Source of the DNA: Cololabis saira
Lineage: Eukaryota; Chordata; Actinopteri; Beloniformes; Belonidae
Assembly (NCBI RefSeq): GCF_033807715.1
Contig: NC_084587.1
Span: 11,019,916-11,083,915 of the forward strand
Length of the DNA stretch: 64,000 bases
Reading direction: 5' to 3'
The notes under the pieces are model-generated. The model did not search any database and was not told where the DNA came from. It worked only from the letters and a program-made list of their open reading frames with translations. Made by a program: the position numbers and the translations under genes. Shown in pieces: positions 53,158 through 63,738 of the stretch (position 1 is its first letter; each line of letters begins with the position of its first letter).

Positions 53158-56069
53158 ATGAAGCTGCAAACTGCTGTTCTGCTGACCTGTCTGCTCAGGA
53201 CAAGTCTTGCTTTGCCGGTGAGTTGGATTTTTAAGCTGCTTTATTGCACATTGTACAATGTAATTTATGATCTTAGCAGACTGATTAAATACTCTTTTAA
53301 TGTTTTTTTTAAGGTGATATTTGCAAGCAACAGCAATGAGGTAAATCACTTTAAAGGTTTTCATTTCTGTTCAATACTGATTACTGACATTTTCTGTAAT
53401 AAATAAAATCATTTTGTGTGTTCAGATGCTCAATGCATTAACTCTCGCAGCTCTTGGACGAGCGCAGGTAAAGATGGAGTGCAAAGCTCTGTTCTCTTTA
53501 CCCTCTCTGTGACTTTCTCCAAATGTTTTCTTTGAAAGATAGTATCTAAACTGATGTAAATGCCTGCTTCTTCTGCAGGGCTCATCCCTACTGCCCCAAT
53601 TTGTTCTGCAACAACAGCAACCTGAGGTACTGTTTACCCCTCAGGTGGTGAATTTGAACCCTCAACTGGCAGGTCCTTTCGGTGCCCAAGGGCCACAGCT
53701 GCTGCTTCCCAACCAGGGAAACCAGCTGACACCAATGTTTGTCGCCAACGGCCAGCAAGAGCAGCTTGGACCGCCACAGGATCCCAATAACCCAAACGTT
53801 CCTCAGCAAGCCCAAAACCCTATGCAGGTAACAGACCAACTTTCAATATACAGGACTGTCTCAGAAAATTAGAATATTGTGATTTTCTGTAATGCAATTA
53901 CGAAAACAAAAATGTCATACATTCTGGATTCATTACAAATCAACTGAAATATTGTAAGCCTTTTATTATTTTAATATTGCTGATCATGGTTTACAGCTTA
54001 AGAAAACTCAAATATCCTATCTCAAAAAATTAGAATATTCTGGGAATCTTAATCTTAACCTGTAAGCCATAATCAGAAATATTAAAATAATAAAAGGCTT
54101 GCAATATTTCAGTTGATTTGTAATGAATCCAGAATGTATGACATTTTTGTTTTTTTTAATTGCATTACAGAAAATAAAGAACTTTATCACAATATTCTAA
54201 TTTTCTGAGCCAGTCTTGTAATCATATATTCATCATCAGAACTGCTGTAAGACTCTTCACAATTTTAGGAAGGTGGCAATAATTCTGTTTTTTTTTTTTA
54301 TCACCTTTAGCTATATCCACAGTTCCAGTACCCATCTTTTGGGTTTCCTCAGCTTCAGAGACATCAGGTATGAAGTCAAAAAACACTGAACTCTGTACCT
54401 TTTTACAAAATTTTTTTTTTTTTTGGTTAGAATCCTAACACTTATTAATTATTTCTGCAGGGCTTCTCCTACTATATGCCACCTTATGGCTATCCCCAGC
54501 AGAGGGGCACTGCAGTGCTGCAGCCCAGCAACGGACAGCAGAACCTGGAGAGAACCACACAGAGACCACAGCTCCCCCTGCAGGTCAGGCAGCAAAAAAT
54601 ACCCTGAAAGATCCGTCTCCCTGCATCTACTGACAAAAAACAAAAGCAAACGGAAAGATTTTATCTTAATTTTTCCAAAATACCTATTTGAAAAAAAATA
54701 TGTACGCATATGTATGCGTATATATATGTATATATATTAAATATAGTAATAATGCACATATATATACTTTTGGTTTCTACCGTCATGGTATCAATCATTA
54801 ATATGTGTGCAGACAAGGGAAAAAAAAAAAAAAAAAATCTAATTAAAAGCATCCTGGATGTTGGCACAGAAATGTTCAAGGACAAAATGTGATGCAGTTA
54901 AAAACAGGACCAAATAGCACTTTTATATTTCTTCCATCAAACATTTGTCTCTCTGAATTAAGCAGAGCATACAAGCTTAAAGGCCAGACCTACTCTAATG
55001 ATAACAACATAGCTGTGGATGTTGAGTCAGGACTGTGGATGTGATGATTGCAAAGACACTTTTCTGCTATACTGACCAACACAGACACACAATAATGATG
55101 CGGATTATGATGTTAGTTGCCTGTTATAACTGTTACTAACTTACATATGCAGATTGTCTCTAACAGTACGACACATGTAAGTTCAGTTGCTCTGGATGGT
55201 CCCAATTATCTCAGATTTTCTGATCATTTGTGTGGATGTAATTAATTTGGTAGGTTCAAAATATTTCAAACGTGGTCTTTTTATATCCCTGAAAACAGTT
55301 ATATTTACGCCCAAACTAGGCTACTTTTTGCACAATTTTGTTTTGGTTTGGTTTTGACGTGGGATATGGAGTCGATGCCATCAGTCAAAGTCAAATGTGT
55401 GCCAAAGAAAAATGCAGCCAACTTTGGGCCAAGTATTCTTTTCTATCTAAAATGATTTTATATCCTACAAGAGATGCCCCCTCTATATATATATATGTTT
55501 CTTTTTTGTGTGTATTGGTGTAGGTGTGATTGATGATATTGCATACAGAAAAAAATATGGAAAAACAAGTTTTGCTTCAGTTTCTGAATCTTGTATATAA
55601 GAAATGTTGCTTCCACTTTATTATTTTTGTATAAGCTTGAATTTTGTGCTCTTATTTTCATGAATATCACCTGACTCCATTAGGGTTCCAAGCCCAAGGT
55701 ACAGACAGAAAAGGTGAGCACTCTCTAAATCCATCATTAGTTTTCCTAAATTAACCGAGAAACTGATAAAAGAGAGAATTACATATCTCTTTTCTTCGAT
55801 TTATTTTGTAAATTTGTCTCATGGTTAACTACCCAAGACATGGCCAGCGGGGACACAGAAAGAGTCCACTACAAATCCTCCTGATCCTCGCGGTGACGCA
55901 ACTGGCACTGGGATTGATGAAGTAAGATTTTACACACTTTATATACTTTAAAGCTGAAACTTCTGTTTGATTGTTGCTATTTGCTCTTAAGTTAATTCAG
56001 GTTATTTAAACATCTTTCTTTTTTCCCCACTAGGGAAATGGCAACTTCCCGTTCCTGTTTGAACCCTAG
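53158..56069 (+). CDS. odam: Odontogenic ameloblast-associated protein-like, nine coding exons, 235 aa
   Basis: Odam is a secreted Pro/Gln-rich SCPP of dental epithelium and maturing enamel/enameloid. Coding exons: 53158-53217, 53314-53340, 53426-53467, 53579-53827, 54311-54367, 54461-54583, 55684-55713, 55838-55921 and 56034-56069, all phase 0. The signal peptide is MKLQTAVLLTCLLRTSLALP. The second coding exon ends ASNSNE and the third begins MLNALTLA. Mammalian ODAM has the same ASNSNE immediately before LLLNL, and this is my main reason for the name. The body is rich in Q, P, N and L (QFVLQQQQPE, PPQDPNNPNVPQQAQNP). Residues 127-160 are aromatic (YPQFQYPSFGFPQ, GFSYYMPPYGYPQQ). The C-terminal part has an RGD (214-216) and ends FPFLFEP. 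Human ODAM is 279 aa. Another P/Q-rich teleost SCPP cannot be excluded. Confidence 0.82.
53851..54218. mobile_element. Tc1/mariner-type MITE, uninterrupted copy
   Basis: CAGGACTGTCTCAGAAAATT and its inverse (two mismatches at the right end) are flanked by TA (53849-53850 and 54219-54220). The element is nearly palindromic over 368 bp. It lies in an odam intron and is the reference for the split copy at 563-2117. Confidence 0.9.
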
Positions 56070-56158
56070 AGGCCACCTGGGAAAGAACAGCAACTTTTGA
56101 GGCGTTTTTTGCCACAAATTGAATGAAAGTTGCTGTAATTTACTTAAACTGCATGTTG

Positions 56159-56164
56159 AATAAA
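56159..56164 (+). promoter_or_regulatory. odam: Polyadenylation signal of the odam-like gene
   Basis: AATAAA about 90 bases after the stop codon at 56067-56069. Confidence 0.7.
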
Positions 56165-56263
56165 TATTTTTTTTCCAAATGAAATTGCGTAAGATTCTTA
56201 TCGTGAAAACAAAGACATTTCTGTAAGTTGAATAAGCAAACTTGGACAAAGCTTGATACATAG

Positions 56264-56273
<10 letters not shown>

Positions 56274-56310
<37 letters not shown>
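56274..56310. repeat. (TA)n microsatellite
   Basis: About 18 TA units just downstream of the odam-like gene. Confidence 0.85.
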
Positions 56311-56312
<2 letters not shown>

Positions 56313-56547
56313 CCTGTTTGTGAGCCTGTTGATGTGTTCGCTTTTTGAGGTTCAGCCTTTACTTTAACAATAATAAAATGATAAATCTTAAATGGAGACA
56401 TCATTTATTACTAAATCCTTCAACGGTTGTCCCTAGTTCCTTGGGTTTAAGGTGATGTATGATATATGCTTGTAACAAAGTACCAGATAATGCCATTATG
56501 ATCTAGTTCCTCCACCTCGTCACACAATGCCAAAATGCCAAATTAGT

Positions 56548-58640
56548 AAGTACATTTTATTCATATAGCACCTTTCACAGACAACGGAATGTCACAAGGT
56601 GCTTGACAAAAAATAAAACAACCCTCTCCCTATTAATGTTTAAAAGCTTGGAGAAACGGGTGGGTTTTAAGTTTGTTTGTAAAAGCATCGATGGAGTCCA
56701 GAGAACGTAGAGACAGCGTGTTACAACCCGGCTCGCAGGGGGAAAGGGAAGCAACACAAAACCCAGCTGGTATTAGGTAAGGTAGTTTATTTGCTACTCA
56801 GAGATGCCGGAATAGCAGTTAAACGATTAACAAAGGGAAAAACAAACCAAGGAAGAGGTCCGGTGGGTGCTGTTTAAATCAAAAACCAAATATAACCAAA
56901 AGGACTCTTTAAGAGCTAAATGGCTATAACCAAACTAACTCAAAACAAAAAGGAAAACAAAGGCTGTCTACACTTACTAAAGCCAAACTACAGCAAAAAC
57001 AGCACCTCTGCACCTAGTGTGTCTAAACATAAAAGAAACGGTGTGGAAACTTAACGGAATCAGTCACAGATAAAACACAATCTAAACCCTGGCCGCACTT
57101 CCCAGGAAAACACAGCAGCAAAGGACCACACAGTAGCTGCTAGACAAAGTTTAACAAAGTTCTGCACAACACACAGAGGCGAGCTGTCCCACAATCAGCC
57201 ACCCAGACTGACAGCCTGGCAGGAGCATGGATCTATAATATTAACTGGATGGGACATCAAAAATGGCCACCCATTCATTTCAATGCATTCTGCTCAGCCA
57301 GCGCATACGCTGAAAAAATCTCTGACTTCCGGGTTTACTTCCGCATACACTGGCCCATAGAGCATGCGCAGTTGAGTCACCTCCCATGATGCTCTGGGGC
57401 AATGACGCGAATATTAATATAATATGTATTAATATAATATCTTAATTAATGTATATTATTACATGTATAGTATTACATATATTATTAATGTATTAATATA
57501 ATATAATTACATAATATATATTAATATAATCCACGGTGTGGCGTCAGCCGTGACGTCACGCCCAGAAAGAGACTTTTCTTTGACTTTTCTGGCCTTTTTA
57601 AAAATTTTTGACAGATATAAAGTCCATGACTTAAAAATATAGAATACAAAGATTAGATATTGCCGGTGATTACAGCTGGAGGTTCCTGTGAACAGTTTTA
57701 GAGGCTTCTCTTTTACTATAGCGGTCCATGGGAAAAAAGCTTTCTGGGCCCCGTGGGATTTTTTGTTGCAGTACCGCAGCTGGCCACTGGAAAAAATCGG
57801 CGCGCCTTCTGACTGCCAGACCCGGGGGCTGGGCAGGAGCTTTTCAGGTGTTCACTTCCTGATTGGGCGGCTGGGATCGGCCAGCCCCAGAAACGCCGCA
57901 CCAATCAGGGACCCAGGTGATCAGAGGGATGGACTGCCAGGAGCCGGGAGGCTGCACCAATCAAGGCAACGAGGGAGGAGCTGTGCAGCTTGGCAGATGC
58001 AGGGGAAGAAAACAAATTAAAACATAACATAAAGGAGGAAAGGGCAGCGGCCGTAACACAGCGGGAGATCGTTCCAGAGCCTCGGTGCGACGGCCTGGAA
58101 GGAGAGATCACCTTGCATCTTAAAGCGAGTACAAGGTACCATGAGTCGGGTCTGGTCACATGATCTCAGCCTCCGAGATGGAGTGTAGGGGGATAGTAGG
58201 TCCTTGATGTACAGTAGGAGGCGGCCTGACCATGCAGAGCTCTAAAAGTCAGGACCAAAATTTGAGTTAAAACAAAAAGGGACGGGGAGCCAGTGAAGAG
58301 TTTTTTAAAATTGGGGTGATGTGAGCCCTTCTAATTAGTATGTCAGCAGCGTTGCTGCAGAATTTTGGACTTGCTGACGACGAGACAGTTCTTTCTTGTT
58401 TAAGCAAGAAAACAAACTGTTACAGTAATCCAAACGAGTTGACACAAAAGCATGAATAATTAGCTCAAGATCATTTTTTGAAACAGTTGTTCTTAGTTTG
58501 GAGATATTCCTTAAATGGTAAAAACAGTTCCTCGTCAGCTGTTTGGAGTGGTGTTCTAATGACATGTCTCTGTCAAAGACAACACCAAGATTTCTTAGGC
58601 TGGACTTCAAAGAGATCCTCAAATCACATTAAAAAAAAAC
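56548..58640 (-). mobile_element. L2-like LINE, antisense, split by a 1.34-kb insertion
   Basis: The minus frame 58622-58335 encodes SLRNLGVVFDRDMSLEHHSK, NCFYHLRNISKLR, LIIHAFVSTRLDYCNSLFS and LSRRQQVQNSAATLLT, the C-terminal block of L2-type reverse transcriptases. The 3' untranslated part follows (58330-58064, then 56713-56548) and ends near AGGTGCTATATGAATAAAA read on the minus strand. The intervening 56719-58058 is a younger insertion. Confidence 0.78.
56719..58058. mobile_element. 1340-bp TG...CA insertion with 5-bp duplication, possible solo LTR
   Basis: It begins TGTTACAACCC and ends GCCGTAACA, with short inverted tips TGTTAC/GTAACA. CAGCG flanks it (56714-56718 and 58059-58063). TG...CA ends with a 5-bp duplication fit an LTR. 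There is no coding domain. An AT-rich stretch lies at 57405-57535. A non-LTR origin is possible, because no second copy is available for comparison. Confidence 0.55.
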
Positions 58641-58680
58641 AATGTTCACAACTGCTGCCGACTCAAACCCTGAGATACTT

Positions 58681-59339
58681 AGGCCCCGTTTACACATAGT
58701 ATTTACAAAAACGGATATTTCCCCCTCTACGTTTTGAAAAATTCCATCGTTTACACAAGATAATTTTCAAAATCTCTTCGTTACACGGATCCGCATAAAT
58801 ACGCTGTTAAGGTCATGCCAGCCATCAGAATCCTGGAAAAAACATCAACAAATGACACGTGTAACTTCCAGTTAAGGCTGATTTGTGGTTCCGCGTTACA
58901 CCAATGCAGAGCCTACGGCGTTGGGTACGCGGCGACGCACGCGATTTAACGCGGGACCATAATTCCGGCTTTACTTCCAAGACGGAAGGAGAGTCTTTCA
59001 TTTGGAGTGACAGAGAAGTGGAGTTACTTTTAAGTGTGACTTTAGAATATAAAACGGGTAAAATACAAGAAAATATTGACGGTGGCCAAACTAATTGTAA
59101 ACACAGGTCGCACACATGACGCTGGTGACGTTTCTGTTGAATAATGTGGCGTTCTGAAGCCTAAATCTCCGTTTTCCTCTGTTTAGACGCAAACGTGAAA
59201 ACAGAGTTTTTGAAAATCTCCACTTTGGCCGGAGTTTTCAGAAATGATCGTTTTTGGTGGTTTTGAGCTCCGTTTTCGTGTAAACGAATGGCCAAAACGC
59301 ATGAAAACGCCTCAGTTTTTGCTCCGTGTAAACGGGCCT
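58681..59339. mobile_element. AGGCCCCGTTTACAC-ended hAT-like MITE with nested element, copy 2
   Basis: The ends AGGCCCCGTTTACAC and GTGTAAACGGGCCT. It contains the same nested CTGATTTGTGGTTCCGCG piece as 10046-10709, here with most of the GC-rich hairpin's right arm deleted (about 58910-58950). Confidence 0.82.
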
Positions 59340-59340
59340 T

Positions 59341-59640
59341 AAAACTCCTCCACTTGAGGCAACACCTCATTCCCACCCGGGGAGGACCTTCCACCCATTT
59401 CTGACTGACGACCAATGTCTCAGATTTGCCTCTTCACAATCAGCTGTGAACTGCTCCAGAGATAGCTGAAGATCCCTGCCTGGTGATACCAGCAGGATCA
59501 CATCAAAACAGCAGAAATGAAATCCTGACATAACCTAACTAGAACACACTTGCTGAGCCTAGAAATTCTGACAATAAAAGCTACAAACTCAACTGGTGAC
59601 AAAGGGTGACCATGGCAGAGTCCAACTGTTCATGTATTAC
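59341..59640 (-). mobile_element. Decayed LINE reverse-transcriptase fragment (Rex3/RTE-like)
   Basis: Antisense reading matches the region around the FADD catalytic motif of a common fish LINE (plus-strand landmarks GGCAACACCTCATTCCCACC and GAAATCCTGACATAACC). The catalytic segment is destroyed by a stop and frameshifts. Confidence 0.55.
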
Positions 59641-60329
59641 AGCAAAGGAAGATTTTTAAGTGCCATAAGGGGATATACCTGTTCCTTTTTCATCCTTATT
59701 CAAAGCAAGTTCATCAGAGCTGACATTTTCATTCATAATAACAAAAAAAGATAAATATTTACGTTAAGAAATGAATATTAAACCATGTGAACCTTATGCA
59801 TCAAACTTCTCGAGTAAAAGAAATAGATGCTGTTTTGTAAGTTCTACTGGACACCTCCCATATGATCCTCAGCATCATGGCTTGATCAAATGTTTTATTT
59901 TAAAAACCGTTAAGTTATTATTATTAAATTTCGTTATTTGGTATGGACATCACAATAACATAGGACAAACCAAATGCACTGTTTGAGTGTTTTAGCATAC
60001 ATGCTAATTTGCAACACAGGAGTCCACAGGAGGCTTTTAAAAAAATAATATAAATACAATACAATAAGATATACAATAAAATTAGAGGATGACATAAGAT
60101 ATAAAGCAAAGACAACATTCAAGGGCAGAACCAGACCTGACCTATTCATGTAGCCACTGTTGTTTAGACTTGAGCCATAGTTTGAGTCCTCTGTTGAAAA
60201 TATTGCCACGCGTTTCTAATTTTAAATTAGTCGGTAAAGAATTCCAGAGTTTTGCACCCTTCACAGAAAAAACAGACTCACCAAAAGAGGTCTTATACTT
60301 TGGGATACGACCAAAGTCGTTGCCTCAAG

Positions 60330-61012
60330 TTAAAGGAGCCGTCTGTAAGAAATGTCCAAAACTGGTACTGCAGTCACTTTCAAAATATTGTTGAGCGGCG
60401 TGTACCCTCCCCCTCCTCCCCCCCCGACCAGAGGTTGCCAGGTAGGCTGCAGAATGCAGCAGGAACGTAGGCTGCCATGGCTGCGATCATTAGAGCCGAG
60501 CTGGCAACCCGGATGCCGAAACAATACTGACTTGGTGATTGGGAGATAGGTGAAGGGTGGAGCTTCAGAAACAATACTGACTTGGTGATTGGGAGATAGG
60601 TGGAGGGTGGAGCTTCAGAAACAATACTGACTTGGTGATTGGGAGATAGGTGGAGGGCGGAGCTTCAGAAACAATACTGACTTGGTGATTGGGAGATAGG
60701 TGGAGGGTGGAGCTTCAGAAACAATACTGACTTGGTGATTGGGAGATAGGTGGAGGGTGGAGCTTCAGAAACAATACTGACTTGGTGATTGGGAGATAGG
60801 TGGAGGGTGGAGCTTCAGGCCAAAACAAAAAATGACAACATAAACATCAGTTGAGGGCTGCAACTCCTCTTTTTAAACTGGAATATCCTGGCTTGAGTGC
60901 TGTTGTCAGTGACATAAGTATTTGAAATGAACATGATTTTTAAATGTCTGTTGACATATCGGGGTCATTTTATGATTTGTTTTATTATTGCTCTTACATA
61001 CAGCTCCTTTAA
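60330..61012. mobile_element. TTAA-flanked element with AGGAGC ends and a 50-bp minisatellite
   Basis: TTAAAGGAGCCGTCTGTAAG at the left is mirrored by CTTACATACAGCTCCTTTAA at the right. TTAA at each extremity fits piggyBac-style insertion, though TTAA could instead be part of the ends. No transposase. Confidence 0.65.
60521..60820. repeat. 50-bp tandem repeat, six units
   Basis: ACAATACTGACTTGGTGATT recurs exactly every 50 bases at 60521, 60571, 60621, 60671, 60721 and 60771. Units differ at only one or two positions (for example TGAAGG or GGGCGG variants), which indicates recent expansion. Confidence 0.95.
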
Positions 61013-61118
61013 CCCATCCATCCATACTCCAGTCACGGGGGTCTGCTCAAGCCTATCCCAGCCAATTTTCAGGCGAGAGGCAGGGGTTCACCTGGACAGG
61101 TCACCAGTCTCAAGTTAA
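61013..61118 (+). repeat. Common teleost repeat fragment
   Basis: CCATCCATCCATAC, AGCCTATCCCAGC and GCGAGAGGCAGGGGTTCACC are the well-known fish LINE-3'-type repeat string. It is a short truncated piece. Confidence 0.6.
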
Positions 61119-61445
61119 CCGCAACATTTAATTAAAAAACTCATAATTAAGAACTGATGTCATTACCACTCATGATTTTTTTTGTCTGACCAATCCCCAA
61201 TATGAAATGTTTCACATTAAGCCAGAGAAACAACGTCCATTTGTTGTATGTATGTCGGTTTTTAATCGTTTGGTTTTCTATTTCTCTATCTCTCTGCTAG
61301 GAAATAAACTTTTTTTCCAAATATTTCCTTGCTCATCTACACACTCGTAATAAAGTTAAAGCATTTTTGATATTTAACAATATAATTAATGTCTCATGAA
61401 ATGGATTTTAAGAAAAGGAGGAAACAGGGATTTCTGCACATTCTT

Positions 61446-61452
61446 CATTTAT
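61446..61452 (-). promoter_or_regulatory. Polyadenylation signal of the small SCPP-like gene
   Basis: AATAAA on the minus strand lies about 210 bases after the stop (61662-61664). It is conserved in the duplicated 3' region at about 63569-63574. Confidence 0.65.
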
Positions 61453-61661
61453 TTGCCAAAAAGTTAACACAGTATTGAGTATAATTCCATGTGAATGATG
61501 AACTAAAATTGTGAGTGTGAAAGCACTCTGGTTAGAATATGAATTAAACCAAACATGAGAGATATACAGAATACAAGTTGATAAACTGAAACTAAATCAG
61601 AAGAAAATCTCTTCCAAGCTGGTTTTCAATTGTGGTTGAATTTGAGCTTTTAAGTTGTTGC

Positions 61662-62081
61662 TCAAGCTGTAGTTGCTGCAGGCGTAGTCGGAGCAGCCGT
61701 AGTTGTAGTAGCAAGTTGCTGGATGAGGGCGAGAAGGAACTGAAGCAACTGGGTCGTTTGCGCAGAGGAAGACTGTCCAAGGAAATAAATACAGTTGTTA
61801 AACACACAGTTGAGGATTTTCTCAGTGATTGATTTTCATGTGTGTATTAGTTTCAGAGAACAAAGAAGATGCTCACCTCATTTGAGTTGGAATCGGAATC
61901 AGAGTCAGAGCGGGCAAAGCGTTGGTGCTTCATCTGCAGAAGATTTTCAATTTCATTGTTATAAAACATAAAGGCATCAATACACATATGATAATTGTGT
62001 AGAGTATTATAATGAGACACTTACAGGCTGAGCCAGAATGAGGCTCAGCAGGCATCCAAGCACAAGCATTACTTTCAGCAT
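61662..62081 (-). CDS. Tiny SCPP-like secreted protein, three coding exons, 74 aa
   Basis: I do not recognise this gene, but it has the SCPP layout: a TATA box, a noncoding exon 1 (about 62237-62195), a signal-peptide exon and phase-0 introns. Coding exons on the minus strand are 62081-62025, 61933-61877 and 61772-61662. The signal peptide is MLKVMLVLGCLLSLILAQP. The second exon is MKHQRFARSDSDSDSNSNE, a Ser-Asp phosphoacceptor-like tract. The last exon starts with a hydrophobic QLLQFLLALIQQL helix-like stretch and ends in a Thr/Ala/Pro tail (ATTTTAAPTTPAATTA) suited to O-glycosylation. At 74 residues it is far shorter than typical SCPPs. It faces the odam-like gene on the opposite strand, and its flanks are tandemly duplicated to the right. 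Confidence 0.75.
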
Positions 62082-62194
62082 GGTGGCAGTGATCACACCT
62101 GTTTGAACAAATTATTCCAAATGTATGTGTTTTATCGTTATGTAACAGAAAGAAGTTATATGTCAGATGCACATAAGTACAGTCAGGTACTCAC

Positions 62195-62237
62195 AGTTCA
62201 GGTCGACGGTCTCACAGATGATCTTGGAGGTGGTTGA
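62195..62237 (-). other. Noncoding first exon of the small SCPP-like gene
   Basis: It starts about 28 bases after the TATA box and ends CTGAACT|GTGAGTACC at 62195/62194. The next acceptor is CAAACAG (exon from 62098). Confidence 0.6.
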
Positions 62238-62263
62238 AGTGCTGCTGCATTGTCCCTGATGTC

Positions 62264-62271
62264 TTTATATA
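62264..62271 (-). promoter_or_regulatory. TATA box of the small SCPP-like gene
   Basis: TATATAAA on the minus strand, a consensus TATA box, correctly spaced from the inferred noncoding exon. Confidence 0.75.
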
Positions 62272-62331
62272 CGGTTAACAAGCAAGTTGGGAAACAGTAG
62301 TCATTGAGAAATGTTCCATCTGTGTGTTTAG

Positions 62332-62612
62332 GTGTGGCAAATGATAAGACACCAAAAATGTACCTAAACATGACTACTTTAACTCTGTTTCCCTCGTTTA
62401 ATTACTTCAATTAGCATTTCTAAAGCCCAATAGATTTTTTTCTGGTATGTAAATTAAATATGCAATATGCATTTATTGTATATAGCTACAATATGTTCTT
62501 TCTCCACCGTTCTGTAATGGCAAAAGTCAACAGTAAATGTCTTACACAGACATGTCTCGATACACACAAAGAGATTTAGTGGTTTAAGTCAACTGTGGGA
62601 AGGATTAGTTGT
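62332..62612. repeat. Direct duplication, left copy (upstream flank of the small gene)
   Basis: About 280 bases that recur at 62905-63212. Long identical blocks include ACCAAAAATGTACCTAAACA, TTAATTACTTCAATTAGCAT and GGCAAAAGTCAACAGTAAAT. It is not a recognised transposon. Confidence 0.88.
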
Positions 62613-62765
62613 GAAAAACAGATCTGTGACAAACACCATATTGTGTCAGGTCAATATGAATGCAACAATAATTACTTTTGGCTACTGAAACAAAGTACAT
62701 CTTCATTTTCTTCATTTTTATTTTTATTATTTGAGAAGAAAAAAAAAGATCACCACGTTGTAGCA

Positions 62766-62786
62766 CTTGTGCTTGGATGCCTGCTG
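62766..62786 (+). pseudogene. Inverted 21-bp remnant of the signal-peptide exon
   Basis: The 21 bases here are identical to 62066-62046 read on the minus strand, which encode LVLGCLL of the small gene's signal peptide. The frame here reads LVLGCLLHLPVAS then stop. Upstream GATCAC is also shared. There is no start codon in place, so it is a fragment and not a gene. Confidence 0.6.
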
Positions 62787-62904
62787 CATCTGCCTGTTGC
62801 ATCATAATACTCCTTATCATCGTCATATCATTTGTCATATTTATATCTATACTATATCTATGTCAGTTTTTAATGACAATAAGCCATGGTATGATTTATA
62901 TTAA

Positions 62905-63212
62905 ATGTTCAAATGATTAGAGACCAAAAATGTACCTAAACATGACTACTTGAACACTGTTTCCCTCATTTAATTACTTCAATTAGCATTTCTAAAGCTC
63001 AATAGACTTCGGTCTGATATGTATGCAAATTGAATATTTGCAGCTTAAAAATATAAATACATATATTTATTGTATATAGATAGAATAGGTTTGTTCACCA
63101 CCTTTCTGTAATGGCAAAAGTCAACAGTAAATGTCTTACACAGAAATGCCTAGATACACATGAAGAGATTTAGTGGTTTAAGTCAACTGTGGGAAGGATT
63201 AGGTGTTTTTTC
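62905..63212. repeat. Direct duplication, right copy
   Basis: This matches 62332-62612 at roughly nine bases in ten by eye, with a small insertion near 63040. It ends with the shared string GTCAACTGTGGGAAGGATTA. Confidence 0.88.
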
Positions 63213-63513
63213 ACACCTAATCCAGCTTTGATTTTGATTCCAGTGGCCTTTATAGGCACCGCCAGAGTATAAATTACTATACAAGCGTCCACAGGTTTGA
63301 GGTCATTAAAATATACAACTATACTGTAGATAAAAAGAGCACAGTTTGTTCTACTTAAGTGGTGTCTCTGAAGATGTTCTTGGAGATTTCCATTATGTAA
63401 AGTTCCTTCTCTCTATATTCTAACAAAGTAAAGAATTAAAATAAACCCACACATGTTGATATTTCTCCCTGCTTTTTATTTTTCTCCAAATAACAGAAAT
63501 TTAATTTCACCTC

Positions 63514-63738
63514 ATGGCTCCACAGGATTTTTAAGAAAGGAAGAAGAAAACAGATGACTGCATGTTCATTTATTGGGCAAGTAGTACAAACAATAGTCAG
63601 CACTGATCCACATGACTGCACAGATTAAACGGTGTGTTTGGAAAGACTAAAATGAAAAATCATTAGTCATAGATTCTTAGTCCCACTTGACAAGTTGATA
63701 TGAAACGGTAATCTGAAGAAAACCTCTTCATAGCTAGG
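63514..63738 (-). pseudogene. 3' region of a tandem paralogue of the small SCPP-like gene
   Basis: By eye it aligns with 61395-61625, the 3' untranslated and 3' flanking part of the small gene. Shared blocks are the polyadenylation signal context (CATGTTCATTTATT here, CATTCTTCATTTATT there), ACAAGTTGATA, and CTGAAGAAAACCTCTTC against CAGAAGAAAATCTCTTC. The match breaks just where the last coding exon should begin (about 63738), at an unrelated GGGCTGCAC-starting sequence. The coding part is either interrupted by an insertion and resumes outside the window, or is lost. Confidence 0.65.

Noticed and set aside
53624..53645. Donor-like GAG|GTACTG and acceptor-like CCTCAG inside an odam exon
   Set aside because: The implied intron would be only 18 bases, too short to splice. 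Reading through keeps the frame and composition.
61632..61832. Plus-strand frame rich in Ser, Cys and Arg
   Set aside because: It is the antisense of the last exon of the small SCPP-like gene.
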